Shown: positions 1 through 11,720 of the stretch, one piece after another | How the letters are laid out: each line of letters begins with the position of its first letter | How positions within the stretch are numbered: position 1 is the first letter of the stretch | Assembly: GCF_029784155.1 (NCBI RefSeq) | Contig: NC_073692.1 | Span: 368,075,160 to 368,139,159 of the forward strand | Direction: 5' to 3' | DNA: 64,000 bases | Origin: Uranotaenia lowii | Lineage: Eukaryota; Arthropoda; Insecta; Diptera; Culicidae | The notes under the pieces: generated by a model | What the model saw: only the letters and a program-made list of their open reading frames with translations | Told to the model about the DNA's origin: nothing | Database searches by the model: none | Translations under genes and position numbers: made by a program

Positions 1-37
1 ATGAATTTGCCGGGAACTGCTGGCCACGAAAAAGCGA

Positions 38-206
38 CTTTTGACTTGAAGAACTTCGATCTAAAGATAATTTGTCTAGAGACTCTTCACCTTAACCAAA
101 AACTCTCGACCTGAAAAAGACCCTTAAAACCTAAATCAACGAATCTGCAGCCTGAAAACACTTGATTTCGTGACTCTTGGCTTAGAGATCCTCGATTAAC
201 AGACAA
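38..206 (+). repeat. Left arm of ~168-bp imperfect inverted repeat
   Basis: Read on the minus strand, this arm matches 665-832 with scattered mismatches. For example 'cgaggatctctaagcc' at about 670 is the complement of 'ggcttagagatcctcg' at about 180, and 'ttcttcaagtcaaaa' at about 820 is the complement of 'ttttgacttgaagaa' at about 40. Confidence 0.7.
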
Positions 207-664
207 TCAGCATAGAGATCCGTCGCTTGGCCAAAGATTTTCAGCCTTGGTGTTTTAAAGAGACGAACCAGCCCGAGGCTGAAAGTCCCTATAATAAAGA
301 AAAAAAAAGCCTTGGTGTTTATCAAAAATCTTCGACCCCTAAAGACCCTTATACTAGAGGTTTTCTGCTTAGAGGTTCACTGTCTAGAGACACTTGGCCT
401 ACAGACTCTTACTCATAAACTGAAGAAACTTTGCTTCAGGAAGCTAATTCCAGAGACCATCGTCAAGGATGATTTGGCTTAAGGATCCTTGACCTGGGTT
501 TAAAAGCGTTGGCATAGAATTCTTCTCCTTGACTAAAAATATTCTTAAAAACCTAAGCTTGGCTTAGAGACACTCGGTCGGGAGACCCTCAGATGAGAGA
601 CTCTAAACATTAATCTCGAGTTCCTTAGCCTGAAGAACCTTCATTTGAAGACCACCGGCCAGAT

Positions 665-832
665 GTGTTAATCGAGGATCTCTAAGCCAAAAGTCACGAA
701 ATCAAGTTTTTCTAGACTGCCATTGATTTAGGTGTTAAGGGTCTTTTCCAGGTCGAGAGTTTTTGGTTAAAGTGAAGGGCCTTTAGACACATTATCTCTA
801 GGCCGATGTTCTTCAAGTCAAAAGTTTGTAGT
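665..832 (-). repeat. Right arm of ~168-bp imperfect inverted repeat
   Basis: Partner of 38-206. Homology stops shortly after the shared CAAGTCAAAA motif, so the pair has defined outer ends. This suggests either the termini of a foldback element or a local inverted duplication within the repeat block. Confidence 0.7.
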
Positions 833-1250
833 TCAGGGATCTCTAAACGTATGGCCATGAGGTTAAGATTTCCTAAGATTGGAGATCTGCGGCCTCCAAA
901 ATTTTTGTCTATAGGTCGAAAGATAATTTTGGGATTGACCAAATAACCCTTAAGAATGTATAGTTGAGGACCCACAGCCTAGGCTAGACACTTGTAACAT
1001 AGAGATTCTCGGTCTGGAAAGACTCGACTTACATCCTTCGTCTTGAATGAAAATCCTCGGCTTAGAGACGCTTCACCTTAATCAAAAACCTGAAGATCCT
1101 TACTATATGTACTAAACCACCGATAAGATATCCTTGGTATTTCTTGAAGATTTTGAAGAACCTGTACCTAAGGATTACAGCGTATTGACATCAGACTAGA
1201 GACTTGCTTTGGAGACACTGCGACTTTTGACTACTCGAGCAAAAGAATCA

Positions 1251-2590
1251 GCCGTTTTTAATCGTTATCAGTTCAATCAAATTTTATGAAATAATTTCCT
1301 AAACATTTGCGTAATTTTCGCATCAAAAACAGACCTGAAAACATCCGTGCTTTCATATTCCGGTGCATCTCGCTAGAAAAAGAAAAAACAGATGAATTAC
1401 GACGTCTTGGGAAAATATGATGTCAAGCAAGATTGCTCACGGTACGTAAGCAGCTCAATGGATAAAGCAGTAGATAGATAAACTTAGCAATAGTAGCCCA
1501 TTCATTATGCGAAACAGTTCCACAGTAATTTAGGGAATCTGTTTCGGAGATGCTGCTGCTGCCAGAAAGGTTGTCATTCAGCTGAGATACCATTTGTGGT
1601 GCCCCCTTTTGTATTGTAATCAATGGGCAATGGTCGCGGCCATTAAATATAAGTGAGTACAATTAACACAGTTTTTTCTGTTTTGCTTTTAATCGCGGGC
1701 TAAGCTGCCTCTCGGAATGGGCTGTTGTGGAACATTTTAAAATGTGGGAGACGATTTAAAAATATGGGAGTGCGCAATAGCGCGATGTTTTCGGGGAATT
1801 TGAAGTTGACAACATTTGTCAAAACACAATGTGTACATTCGCCTTTTTGTCACAGTGACTGTTTTCCATGTTTTATTTACGACTGAGCGACGATTTTGGA
1901 ATTGATTTGGCTTATTTCGAATGAAACGGAATCAATCGGGGAGCGATTGGAGGAGTGATTTTTTTTTCATCACTTAGTCCGATAAAAGGTAAAAAAACTA
2001 ACCATTTTGCCAACTTTTTAGCTTCACAACTTATGTGTTCGCGATCTCAGATATGGCCCAAATTGCAATTGTAAATCATCTTTCATCAAGATAACGTTTC
2101 CCATTACAAGCTGCATCGAATTTTCAAAGGTGTTTGCACTTTTGAGGGGGGTTACGCAACTTCTACCGGTAGCCAATTTTAGACGCTACTTTGCTGGCGA
2201 AGCTCTTCGAATGTCGTTAAACAAAAACAAAGCCGCGCGTGAATTTATTTTACCTTTTTTTGCCGGTTTGAAGCAATATTGCCCAATTCCGGTGAATTTT
2301 TAACAATTATTTTAGCAATGATAATGTCAACGCGCGCCAGTGATCATGCATTCGAGGAATGTAGACTTTCGCAGAATTTTGCACGGGCTTTTTGGCGATT
2401 GGAGCTGGGAACTGCCTCTATTAAATTGTGATTGAGTTGCAATCAGATAATGATATCTGATGCAGGTTTGGGTTCACAGCCTAATTTCGATTTTGGATAC
2501 ATACATCAAAGTAAATCACATTGTATTGCGTTTTTGGCATAAATTTCTTGAGTTTTTTGAAACATTCTACAGCAAGATTTTTTTACACGG
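1251..2590. other. Non-coding, no feature recognised
   Basis: AT-rich sequence without a supported exon, RNA gene or element end. The minus-strand ORF at 1423-1662 has no recognisable domain and no splice context. Confidence 0.5.
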
Positions 2591-2594
2591 ATTT

Positions 2595-3035
2595 ACGAAA
2601 TCTGAGACCTGAGACCTATGCTCCGAGATCTGAGACCTGCAACTTGGGTTACCATAGACATGGAATTTAGGACCTAAGACATGACACATGAGACATTACT
2701 AGTGAGACGTGAGACCAGAGAAGTAAAACGTGAGACTTGTGACATAAGAAGTGGTACATGCGACGTGTGACGTGAGAGTGGAGAGTGAGACTTGAAAAAT
2801 GAAATGTGAGACGAAAGATGTGAGTAATGAGAAATGAGGAGTGAGATTTAAGACATGAGAAGTGAGATTTATTTTATTTTTTGAAAAAAAAAATAGTGAG
2901 AAATGAGATGTAAAAATTGAAGAACAAGGCGTGAGACGTGAGAAGTGAGAAATGTCTTATCTTTAATGTCTCACGTCTCATGTCTTATGTCTCATCATTT
3001 CTCATGTCTTATGTTTCATGTCTCACCTTTCAAAC
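2595..3035. repeat. Degenerate GTGAGAC/GTGAGAA short-repeat tract with inverted tail
   Basis: About 350 bp of irregular 6-8 bp units on the theme 'gtgagac', 'gtgagaa', 'atgagac' is followed from about 2955 by the complementary theme ('tgtctcacgtctcatgtc'). The two halves can fold back on each other. An A-rich interruption lies near 2880-2890. Confidence 0.75.
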
Positions 3036-3040
3036 CTCAG

Positions 3041-4395
3041 AGCTAAGCTTCCCTCAATTTAAAACATTTCTAAGTAAAAGGACTTTTCTCTTTTTTTCTC
3101 AGATATCTTGTTGATTGCGAAACCCGTATAAAAATAGCCGTATGAAAAACCCGTGTTAAAATTCTATATTTCGTTTGTGACAACCCCCTTAAATCAATAT
3201 CTAAACATTTTTTGAACGGATTCTCAACCAGTTCCTTAACTGGTTAACAAGCTATCGCCAAAGATAGTCCACCAGCAGTGGTAACAGCTTTTAATTACAA
3301 GCTAACAGCAGAAAAAAATCACCCCACATTCATCGACCGGCAATAATTAATCAACAATCGGTTCCGTTATCACTTTCGATAAACAAGCCCCGTTCGATGT
3401 TCGATGGCTAGCATAAAATCGCAAACGAGGAACAAATCCAACATGTGTACTTAAAATGTTTAACTAGTCTCGGACAATTTAGTAGGATACCCCTTTTGCT
3501 AGCTGCCGCCTTCAGCCTAAAGCCATGTAAATTTGAAACGAGGACCGACTTTAGCCCACAATTGATTATAGGTGAACGATTTTCGCCGGTTCGCGGGCAG
3601 GTGTGTATACACTTTTTCCATTAGTAACTAGCAAAAAAAGCTCTACCCAATTCCTTTCAAATAAAAAAGTCTTAGCCCTGTTTGTTTACCGATTATTGTG
3701 GCCAATAATTCAGGTGTGCAGAAGAACGATCCATTTTCCCATCCACCCGATTGGGTCAAACAAAACAAACAGCACTTGTTTCCGCATACCAAACATGCAT
3801 TGCAACACTCAATAGCCGAGAATGGGGAATGCAAATTTGCAACTCTTTCGCTTCCAGGCGAAATCTCGATGACTTGACTTTCCTTTTCTGCTCGATTCGG
3901 CATCGATCGCCTCTATTGCTGATGCAGAGAATATGTAGTTGGGGAACAGATTTCGTCACATATGTATGTTAGGAGAGTTAATTGACGGGTACTCTATCTA
4001 AGAGAAAATTAAATGTCTATCGTACAAATTTTAGCATTCGTACAATCAGTGTTGGATTTTCCAACAATTAGGCAAAAAATGGATGCTCGAAGAAAAATTT
4101 CTGAAAATAAATTAACGATATTAACCACCTCTCATCCACCGGGTTCGACGCATTCCTGAAGAAAGCTGGCCAGAAGGTCGGAAACCGATACCAAACAGTA
4201 GCTACCGAAGCCACAGCTACTGGAGGCCACCACCAGACCCTAATGGAAAACTGATATTGGGGAATAACCCCTATAAACCCGTTCTTTTTCCCTTGTCTAA
4301 AGTTTTTTTTAACTGTTAAGTCGCCGCGATTATTACGGCCTCCTTCCCTACTAACCTAGAGAAACGAATACACTCGGAACATTGAAACTTTGTAA
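3041..4395. other. Non-coding, no feature recognised
   Basis: No convincing exon. The overlapping ORFs at 3603-3972 on both strands mirror each other and lack domains. The GGGTTCGA near 4141 resembles part of a tRNA B box but has no A box or stems. Confidence 0.45.
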
Positions 4396-4587
4396 AACTA
4401 GAACAGTGGTTTTCAAACTTTTTTCACTCACCGCCCCTTTTTGCAAAATTTTCAAGCTCAACGCCCCCCTAGGCAAATTTTCAAAAAATCTATTGAAAAA
4501 AAAAATGAAAATCTGGATCGTTTAAAAACCATTAGCATTTGGCTTGATGTTGTTGTAACGCTTTATTCAAAACTTTAATTTATATGA

Positions 4588-5306
4588 CGCCCTCAGAGCT
4601 AAAGGGGTGAGGCGTATTAAAGATGGTCGATTTTGATTCAATAATGTCGAGCGATTCTTAAAAATTAATCTTTATTTCATGATTTTTCAGATTTTAAGAA
4701 TCTTATTTACATGATATTTTGTTCGAAAGAAAAATGCAATTTTTGGGAAAATATATGGAAAATGACCAAACATAACAAATTAAAAGCTTATTTTCTCAAA
4801 ATTTGCTCTTATATTCTTATATCAAGGTTGCCAGAATTTTCCCAGCACGTACCCAAGTCGGACAAATTTGGGATATTTTGTTTAAAAACCTGGCAAAACC
4901 CGGGCATTGGATTTCAAAATTGTCGACCAAAAACCCTGGTTGTGTCAAAACCCAGGAATTTCAATACAAAGTATCAAGTGAAAACGTAAAAAATATTTCC
5001 GTCATAATTTATCAGCAGTTTTCAATTGTATTTTAGGCATTCAAAAATTTTTTCATGATTATTTCCATTAAATTTGCTCAAAACATTTCTTTTTGGACGC
5101 ATAATTAAAAATTTTTACAACACAATTTGTTTTGACAAATGAAGTGAATAATTCCGGGCAAAACCCGGGCTTTGTTCAATGAAATCCGGAAAACCGGCCG
5201 GACCGGACTTTTGTCGAATTTTCATTAAATATCCGGACAAATCCGGATAAAACCGTGCTGTTTGATAACCTTTTCTTATACCCTTTTGGCTCCAAAGGCC
5301 TCATAT
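4588..5306 (-). mobile_element. TIR element of the 'CTCAGAGCCAAAGGGGTATAAG' type, copy 1, interrupted
   Basis: The left end near 4591 ('cctcagagctaaagggg') and right end near 5275-5306 ('cttatacccttttggctcc') match the ends of the copy at 14085-14348, in opposite orientation. Internal sequence also matches, e.g. 'aaatatatggaaaatg' near 4750. A further element occupies 4822-5272. No coding capacity. Confidence 0.65.
4822..5272. mobile_element. Small insertion with AAGGTTGCC / GATAACCTT ends
   Basis: This block starts near 'aaggttgccagaa' and ends 'tttgataacctt'. It is bracketed by the 8-bp direct repeat TTCTTATA (4814-4821 and 5273-5280), consistent with a target duplication. The exact left end is ambiguous by two bases. 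The interior contains repeated 'ccggacaaatccgg' and 'cccggg' phrases. Likely a MITE. Confidence 0.5.
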
Positions 5307-6459
5307 TGCTTTAAACCTCCAGTAAACACTTAATTCTATGTAAAGTTTCCTGGACATTTATTAAAACTGATAAATTAGTTTGATATCTAGTCTAATCATA
5401 TATCTAAAATTTTGATGAACAAATTTTTTTATTCACCATTAATTTGCATAAGTGTTGAAGATTAAATTGCATGATTGAATACAAATTAAATACCCGGTAG
5501 CCGGTAAAATAACGTAAGAATAGTACATATTACTTTTTGATATCTGAATTTGAGTCCTGTTCAAACTTATGCAGTATTCACGGGTCTTAAATTTTAAATT
5601 AGATTCTCATAACTAAATCCAGGCGATGTAAGTAATAACCGTAAAGGTTAAAAGTTTATCCATGGCAAATGGCACAATTGATTTTTTGAATCGATTAAAA
5701 TAGAGATGAACAAATAATAACAGAAATAAAAAAAATCTTCCTAAGTAATCAATTGTTATAAACACAAAACGAGTTTGGCTCCTTAAAACTCAAAGGTATG
5801 AGCCGTTTCAAATAAAGTAATTTATAAAAAAAAAAAAAAAAAATCTTATCTAAAATAATTTTTACATAGTTTCTTTTAAAAATATCTATCACTCAATCAC
5901 AGATGACGCCTTTTAATACAGATTTTTTGAAGGTATTTTCTGTTGGGCTGATTTTTTGAGCAGTATATTTTAAAGATTATCAAGCATTTCCATCTAAAAT
6001 TATTTTTGTTTTAGTTAAACCCAAAAAAATCTTACCAAACAGGATCAATATGTACAGCGTATAGAAAATCAGTAACAATATAAAATAAACCTTTAAGTTA
6101 CATTTGAAAATAATTATTGAGATACTGGAGCAAAAATTTGCTTGGAGCTCTGTGAAATTATAGATGTTTTAGTCTTCAACCTGATGTCTAGTTTTGTGTT
6201 TATTTCAATTATTGCATCGAACTTACTCGATTTTATTCCAAATCTACGTTGTATTGTGATTTGTGAAAATGTGAATCACGAGCTCACCGCCCCCTTGAGC
6301 TCTTCCAACGCCCCCCAAATTTCAACATTGAGCTCACCGCCCCCCTGGAAGCTCTCAACGCCCCCAAGGGGGCGGTAGGGACCACTTTGAAAACCACTGA
6401 ACTAGAAGGTCTTTAATAAACTAGTTGTAAATAAAAAAAAAACGATTTTTTACGCCGAG

Positions 6460-9400
6460 AGTATGCAGTCCCAAAGTCATCTGGTTGAATATTCAAGCTG
6501 AAAAATTCAGACAATAAGTTTTTGGTCTGGAGGTCTTTTAAGTGAGGGCCTTCTGGCCGACCGAAGGGTTGTTTGTTACTGTTAGTCGATAATCTCCGGA
6601 TAGAAGAAAGAAATTCAAGCAGAGAATCTTAGGCCGAAAGTTTTCAAGCCGAGAATTATTAGATCTTTAGACCACAGCTTTCTGGTTTGCGGACTAAAGA
6701 CCAAATGTTTGAAGGTCAAAGGTCTTTTTAAGTGAAAAGTTTTAGATAGTTAGTCTGGCTCGAGCGTCTTCAATACAAAAATCTTTAGGCCATGTCTGAG
6801 GGTCTATTAAGTCAGGGGATTTAGGTTGACTGAAATTTTTTTAACCCAGTGGTCTCCGGATAGAAGAAAAAACTTTGAGCAGAGAGTCTTAGTCCGGGGG
6901 ACTTCTGGGGGGCCGAAGATCTTCAGGCCGAGAATCATTAGATCTTTAGACCACATCTTTCCGGTTGCTGGATTAAACGCCAAATGTTTGAAGGTCAAAA
7001 GTCTCCAAGACAAAATTCTTCAGGTCGAGTATCTTTAAGCTAAGAGTTTTAGGCAGTTAGTCTGAGTCGAAAGTCTTCAATCCAAAAGTCTTTAGGTCAG
7101 GTCTGAGGGTCTTTGAAGTGAAGGCTTTCTGGCCGACCGAAGGATTGTTACTGTTAGCCGGTGGTTGGTGGACTAAAGGCCGAACGTTTGGAGGTCAAAA
7201 GTCTTCAGGCCGAGTATCTTTAAGTGAAGAGTTTTAGCCAGTTAGTCTGACTCGAGGGTCTTCAATCCTAAGTCTTTAGGCCAGGTCTAAGGAGCTTTAC
7301 TTACTGTTAGCCGGTGGTCTCCGGATAGAAGAAAAAACTTTGAGCAGAGAGTCTGAGGCCGAGGGTCTTCAGGCCGAAAATCATTAGATCTTTAGACCAC
7401 AGCATTCCGGTTGGAAGACTAAAGGCCAAGTGTTGGAGGTCGAAGGTCTTCAAGACAAAAGTCTTCAGGTCGAGCATCTTCAAGTGAAGATTTTTAGACA
7501 GTTAGTCTGGCTCAAGGGTCTTCAATCCAAAAGTCTAGGCCGGGCCTTAGGGCCTTTTAAGTTAGGGTTGTTACTGTTAGCCGGTGGTTTCCTGCTAGAA
7601 GAAAAACTTGCAGCAGAGTGTCTTAGACTGAGGGATTTGTGGGGGGTGGAGGGTCTTCAGGCAGAGAATCATTAGACCTTAAGACAACAGCTTTCTGGTT
7701 GGCGGACTAAAGGCCAAATGTTTGGAGGTCAAAGGTCTTCAAGACAAAAATCTTTAAGCCGAGTATTTTAAAGTGAAGAGTTTTAGGCAGTTAGTCTGGC
7801 TCGAGGGTCTTCAATCTATAAGTCTTTAAGCCAGGTCTAAGTATCTTTACTTACTGTTAGTCGGTGGTCTCCGGATAGAAGAAAAAAACTTTGAGCAGAG
7901 AGTCTTAGATCGAGGGTCTTCAGATCAAGAATCATTAGATCTTTAGGCCACAGTTTTTCGGTTGGAGGACTGAAGGCCAAATGTTTGGAGGTCAAAGGTC
8001 TTCAAGACAAAAGTCTTCAGGTCGAGCATTTTCAAGTGAAGAGTTTTAGACAGTTAGTCTGGCTCGAGCGTTTTCAATCCAAAAGTTTTAAGGTCAGGTC
8101 TGATGGTCTTTCAAGAGAAAGCCTGCTGGCCGACCGAAGGGTTGTTACTGTTAGTCGGTGGTCTCCGGATAGAAGAAAAAATGTAAAGAAGAGAGTCTTA
8201 GGCCGAAAGATTTCTGGAGGGGCCGAGGGTTTCCAGGCTGGGAATCATCAGATCTTCAGACCTCAGCTTTCTGATTGGTGGACTAAAGGCCAAATGTTGG
8301 AGGTCGAAGGTCTTCAAGACAAAATTCTTCAGGCCGAGTATCGTTAAATGAAGAGTTTTAGGCCGTTAGTCTGGGTCGCGGGTCTTCAATCCAAAATCCT
8401 TCAGAGCTCTTGAGCAGAGGATCCTCAGTCAAAGAATATTCGAGTTGAAAGTTATTAGATCAAAGGTTTTTATGTCAAAATATTTTAGCCCAAGTTTGAG
8501 GTTTGCAGGCTGAAGATTATTAGGCTGAAAATCATTGAGATTAGAATTCCAGACAGTAAATTTTTTTTAAGTGAAGAGCTATTTCGGCATGCGGTCTTTA
8601 GGCAGAGAGTTTTCTAACCGATGGTTTTCCGAACAAAACTCTTCTGTTCGAAAAACTTCAAGGAGACAGACTTCAGGCTACAGTATTTTGGCCGAGGGTC
8701 TTCAGGTCTAAGATCTCTTTTAGTAGACCATAGGTTTTAAAGCCGAAGGTATTTGTTATTTGTTTTCGAAGATCTTCAAGTTTAGAGTTTCATGCGGATG
8801 GTTTTCGTTCAGATGGTCTTCTTGTGCAAATATTTTTAGACCAGAGGTCTCAAGCCCGGTAGTCTTACGGCCGAGGACTACAAGTTGAGAAATTAAGTTC
8901 GATAATCTTTGGTTCGGGGGCCTTCAGGCAGAAGGCTTTAGAGTTAATGTTATTTGAACGATAGCCAATGATCAAAGGTTTTAAAAAGCATCGTTTTCAG
9001 ACCGGAATTTCCTAGCCGGTAATCTCCTGGTCCAGGGCCTTTAGGCTAATGGTTTTCAAACCAAGGGTCTCAGGACCAAGTCTCATGCAAGAAGTTTTTT
9101 GGTCGAGGATCCTCAGGCCGAAGAAAATCAAACTGAGGGTTTAAGATAGACAGTGCTAGGTTTGAGAGTCTTCTGTTAAATCAAAGCTATCTGGCACATG
9201 GTCTTCAGGACGATTATCTCAAAGACCAAGGATTTTATAGTTGTGATTCGACCTTTGATTCATGGATCTTTAGGCCAAAAGTCCCCTGAAAAGGGTCACC
9301 ATGCCCAGTTCCAGAGGTTTTGGGTCGATGATCATCACGATGAGGATTTTAGGGGGACAATCTTTGGTTTGAGTTTCTTTAAAAGTCTAAAGATGTTCTG

Positions 9401-10735
9401 TAGAAAATTGTCTGATAGGTGGTTCTCAGAACATTTTGAGAATCAATAAACCGAAACCGAGGCAGATTGTTATTGTTTCAAACATCTGAAGGTTTTGAGA
9501 TTGAAATTATCTGATCTTCAGGAAGAATTTTTGCAAAGGCCGAGGATCATCAAACTGAGAAGTTCAGGTAGTCAACCTTTGATCCGAGGGCGTTCAGGCC
9601 TAAGCGAGAATCTCCATACCGAGTGCTTTCTTGCTGTAAGGGTATCAAGCCGAGGATCATCAAATTGAATTCAGGAAGAATGCCTTTGGTTTTAAGGTCT
9701 TCAGACTGAGGATCTTCTGGTCAAAGTCACTGAACGATGCATTTCAGCCCGTTTTCTAGATCTGTAAACCAAGAAACTTCTATTGGAGAATTTCAGGTAG
9801 GTAGTATTTGGTTCGAAGGCTTTTTGTTCCAAATTATTTGACTCATCGGCTTCAGGACAAATATCGCAAAGGCCAAGGATTTTATAGTTGGGGATTCAAG
9901 CAGTTAGTCTTTGAATCCAGGGTCTTCAGGTCAAGGGCTTCCATGCCAAGAGCTTTCAGGTATACGACTTTTGGTTTGATGGTCTTTTGGTTGAAGATCT
10001 TATGTTGGAAATTGTCTGGCAGATGGTCTTAAGACCAAAACCGAGAAATCTAAAGCCGAGAATTTCAGGTGGATTATCGAAGGTCTGAAGGATTTAAGAT
10101 CAAAGTTATCTGATCGATGGTCTTCAGGTTGAGTATTTCAAAGGCCGAAGATAATCAAATCGAGGATTGCAAGCAGTTAGTCTTTGATTGGAGGGTATTA
10201 TGGTCAAAGGTCTTCAAGCCGATGTTCATCAGGCTAAACATTTTCACGCCCATGGGATATTAAACCCAAAGGTCTTCTTCCGAGAGTGAAAGCTTCTTTG
10301 CTGTAAGGTTTTGAAACCGAGGATCATCAAGTTGAATTCAGGAACATTTTATTTGGTGTGAAGGTCTTCAGTCTGAGGGTCTCCTGTTCAATGATACTGG
10401 CCGACCGATGGTTTTCAGTCCGTTTTCTGGATCTGTGTACCGAGAAATTTCAAGTTGAAGTTGGTTTGAAGATCTTCAAGTCTTCAAATAAAAGTTTTGT
10501 GACTCATGATCTTCAGGCTAAGTACATCCAAACCCCGAGACCGATAGTCTATGGCTCGAGGATGTTTAAGCAGTCTGTCTGTGCCAGAGTTTTAAGAGCA
10601 AAGTTTTCAAGTCAGAGTTCTCTGGTCAATATTTCAAAGACCAATAGTCTCAAGTTGATAATATCAATAGATGGCCTTTGATCCAGAGCTCTGCTGGCAG
10701 CGGATATTTTGGGCCAAGATCTACAGCATTTCATT
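6460..10735. repeat. About 4.3 kb of degenerate higher-order tandem repeats (GTCTTCAGGCCGAGGGTCTTCAA theme)
   Basis: The basic phrase 'ggtcttcaggccgag' recurs every 20-30 bp. Longer units recur too: 'ctccggatagaagaaa' or close variants begin near 6594, 6855, 7319, 7588, 7869 and 8163, spaced about 261-464 bp. A second region repeats at about 669 bp: 'ctgtaagggtatcaagccgaggatcatcaa' region near 9633 against its match near 10302. Short ORFs here translate to Leu-Gln-Val-Glu-rich text (e.g. 7985-8347) and are not credible genes. The array looks old, with substitutions and indels throughout. Confidence 0.8.
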
Positions 10736-11165
10736 TTTCCGTCTCACGACATAACCTGATGAACAATATTTCTCTCTCTCTCCAATTCACTCTGTCTGAA
10801 GATCTACAGGATAAAGATCTTTAATTCGGAGGACCCTGATTTTTTTTTAAGATTTCCTTACAAAATGTTTTTAGGTCGAGAGACCTAAAAAGGGTTTTTA
10901 AAACGAACACACACACAGAGGATCTCAGTGAAACTTCATGTTCTTTTCTACTTAAGACTGAATTGACATCTCTCCATGGTGGCATCCTACAAATGCTAAC
11001 TCCACCAGCTCACAGAGAGAGAGAGTACTATGTATGTATACTACTATGCGGCGGTTTTGAGACTGAAAGCCTGTAGATTAAAGATCTTTATCACATGTTC
11101 AGAAATTGTTATGTTAACGTCTGATAGTTTCTTATGAGTTACTAGTAGTTTTTTTAAATCTATAT
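10736..11165. other. Non-coding with CT/GA microsatellites and a dispersed-repeat fragment
   Basis: Short (TC)n near 10770 and (GA)n near 11014. The segment about 10900-10945 ('ggatctcagtgaaacttcat') reappears in reverse complement near 40564-40600, beside a CA/TG microsatellite in both places, marking a dispersed repeat. Confidence 0.5.
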
Positions 11166-11169
11166 ATCT

Positions 11170-11720
11170 ATAGTTTTACCGAATCAACTGTAGGTTTTCA
11201 ATAACTTTTACCGAAATTTTATAAATTTTAATAAATTGAAAAAAAGCGATTGTTTGCATCGAGTTGAGTTGAGCAACCGAATAATGGTTTAAGTCCGGTA
11301 ATTTTACATGATCTACAAGTAATTGTTATTGGAATTATTGGTATTTTTACCGATCAAAAAGTAAATTTTCGATCAGCTCTACCTCTCTGGTTATTGTTTA
11401 CAAATTCGAAAAGTTATAGCTCTTGTTTTAACAAATCAATCAGGATTGATAAAATTTACCAAAAAACGAATGCTCACGTTTGGTAGTTTTTACCGAACCT
11501 CTTAAAATTACTATCAAAATTTCGGTAATTTTCATACAAAAAAAGCTCAAAATTTCATCGAACTGTTAGTTATTTCTTATGTATTTCAAAATCAAATTGT
11601 TATTTTAACTAACTAACTATAATTGAAAAAAAATCAAAATGTAAAAGTCCGGTAAATTTTACCGAGTAACTAGGAATTTTTATCGACATTTTCGATTATT
11701 TTACCGAAAAATGTGGTTAT
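11170..11720. repeat. Repeat block built from TTTTACCGA / TCGGTAAAA motifs
   Basis: At least nine occurrences of 'taccga', 'ggtaatttt' or 'ggtaaattttaccga' lie in both orientations over about 550 bp. Neither surrounding region shares the motif. It resembles the palindrome-built elements at 26.4-29.8 kb in style and partly in motif (GGTAAATTTTACC), but I see no internal ORF or clear ends. Confidence 0.5.

Larger units (their letters stand above)
1..1250. repeat. Degenerate GTCTTCAGG-type repeat block with a long inverted repeat
   Basis: Most of this stretch consists of loosely repeated 20-30 bp phrases such as 'cttagagatcctcg' and, on the other strand, 'ggtcgagagtttttgg'. It looks like the same family as the larger array at about 6.46-10.73 kb. 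Arms 38-206 and 665-832 are imperfect reverse complements of each other, separated by about 460 bp. No credible coding exon is seen; the short ORFs are repeat translations. Confidence 0.6.
4404..6399. mobile_element. Complete non-autonomous hAT-like DNA transposon (8-bp TSD)
   Basis: The element starts CAGTGGTTTTCAAA and ends with its complement TTTGAAAACCACTG, a classic hAT-type terminal inverted repeat. It is flanked by a perfect 8-bp duplication AACTAGAA (4396-4403 and 6400-6407). Subterminal sequences are C-rich on one strand ('caccgccccc' near 4430, 6285 and 6335). The roughly 2-kb interior has no transposase ORF, so movement would have needed a transposase supplied elsewhere. It also hosts other insertions (4588-5306, 4822-5272). 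Confidence 0.9.

Noticed and set aside
7985..8347. 120-aa ORF in the repeat array
   Set aside because: The translation is repeat text (Leu/Gln/Val/Glu phrases), and neighbouring repeat units are not open in the same frame.
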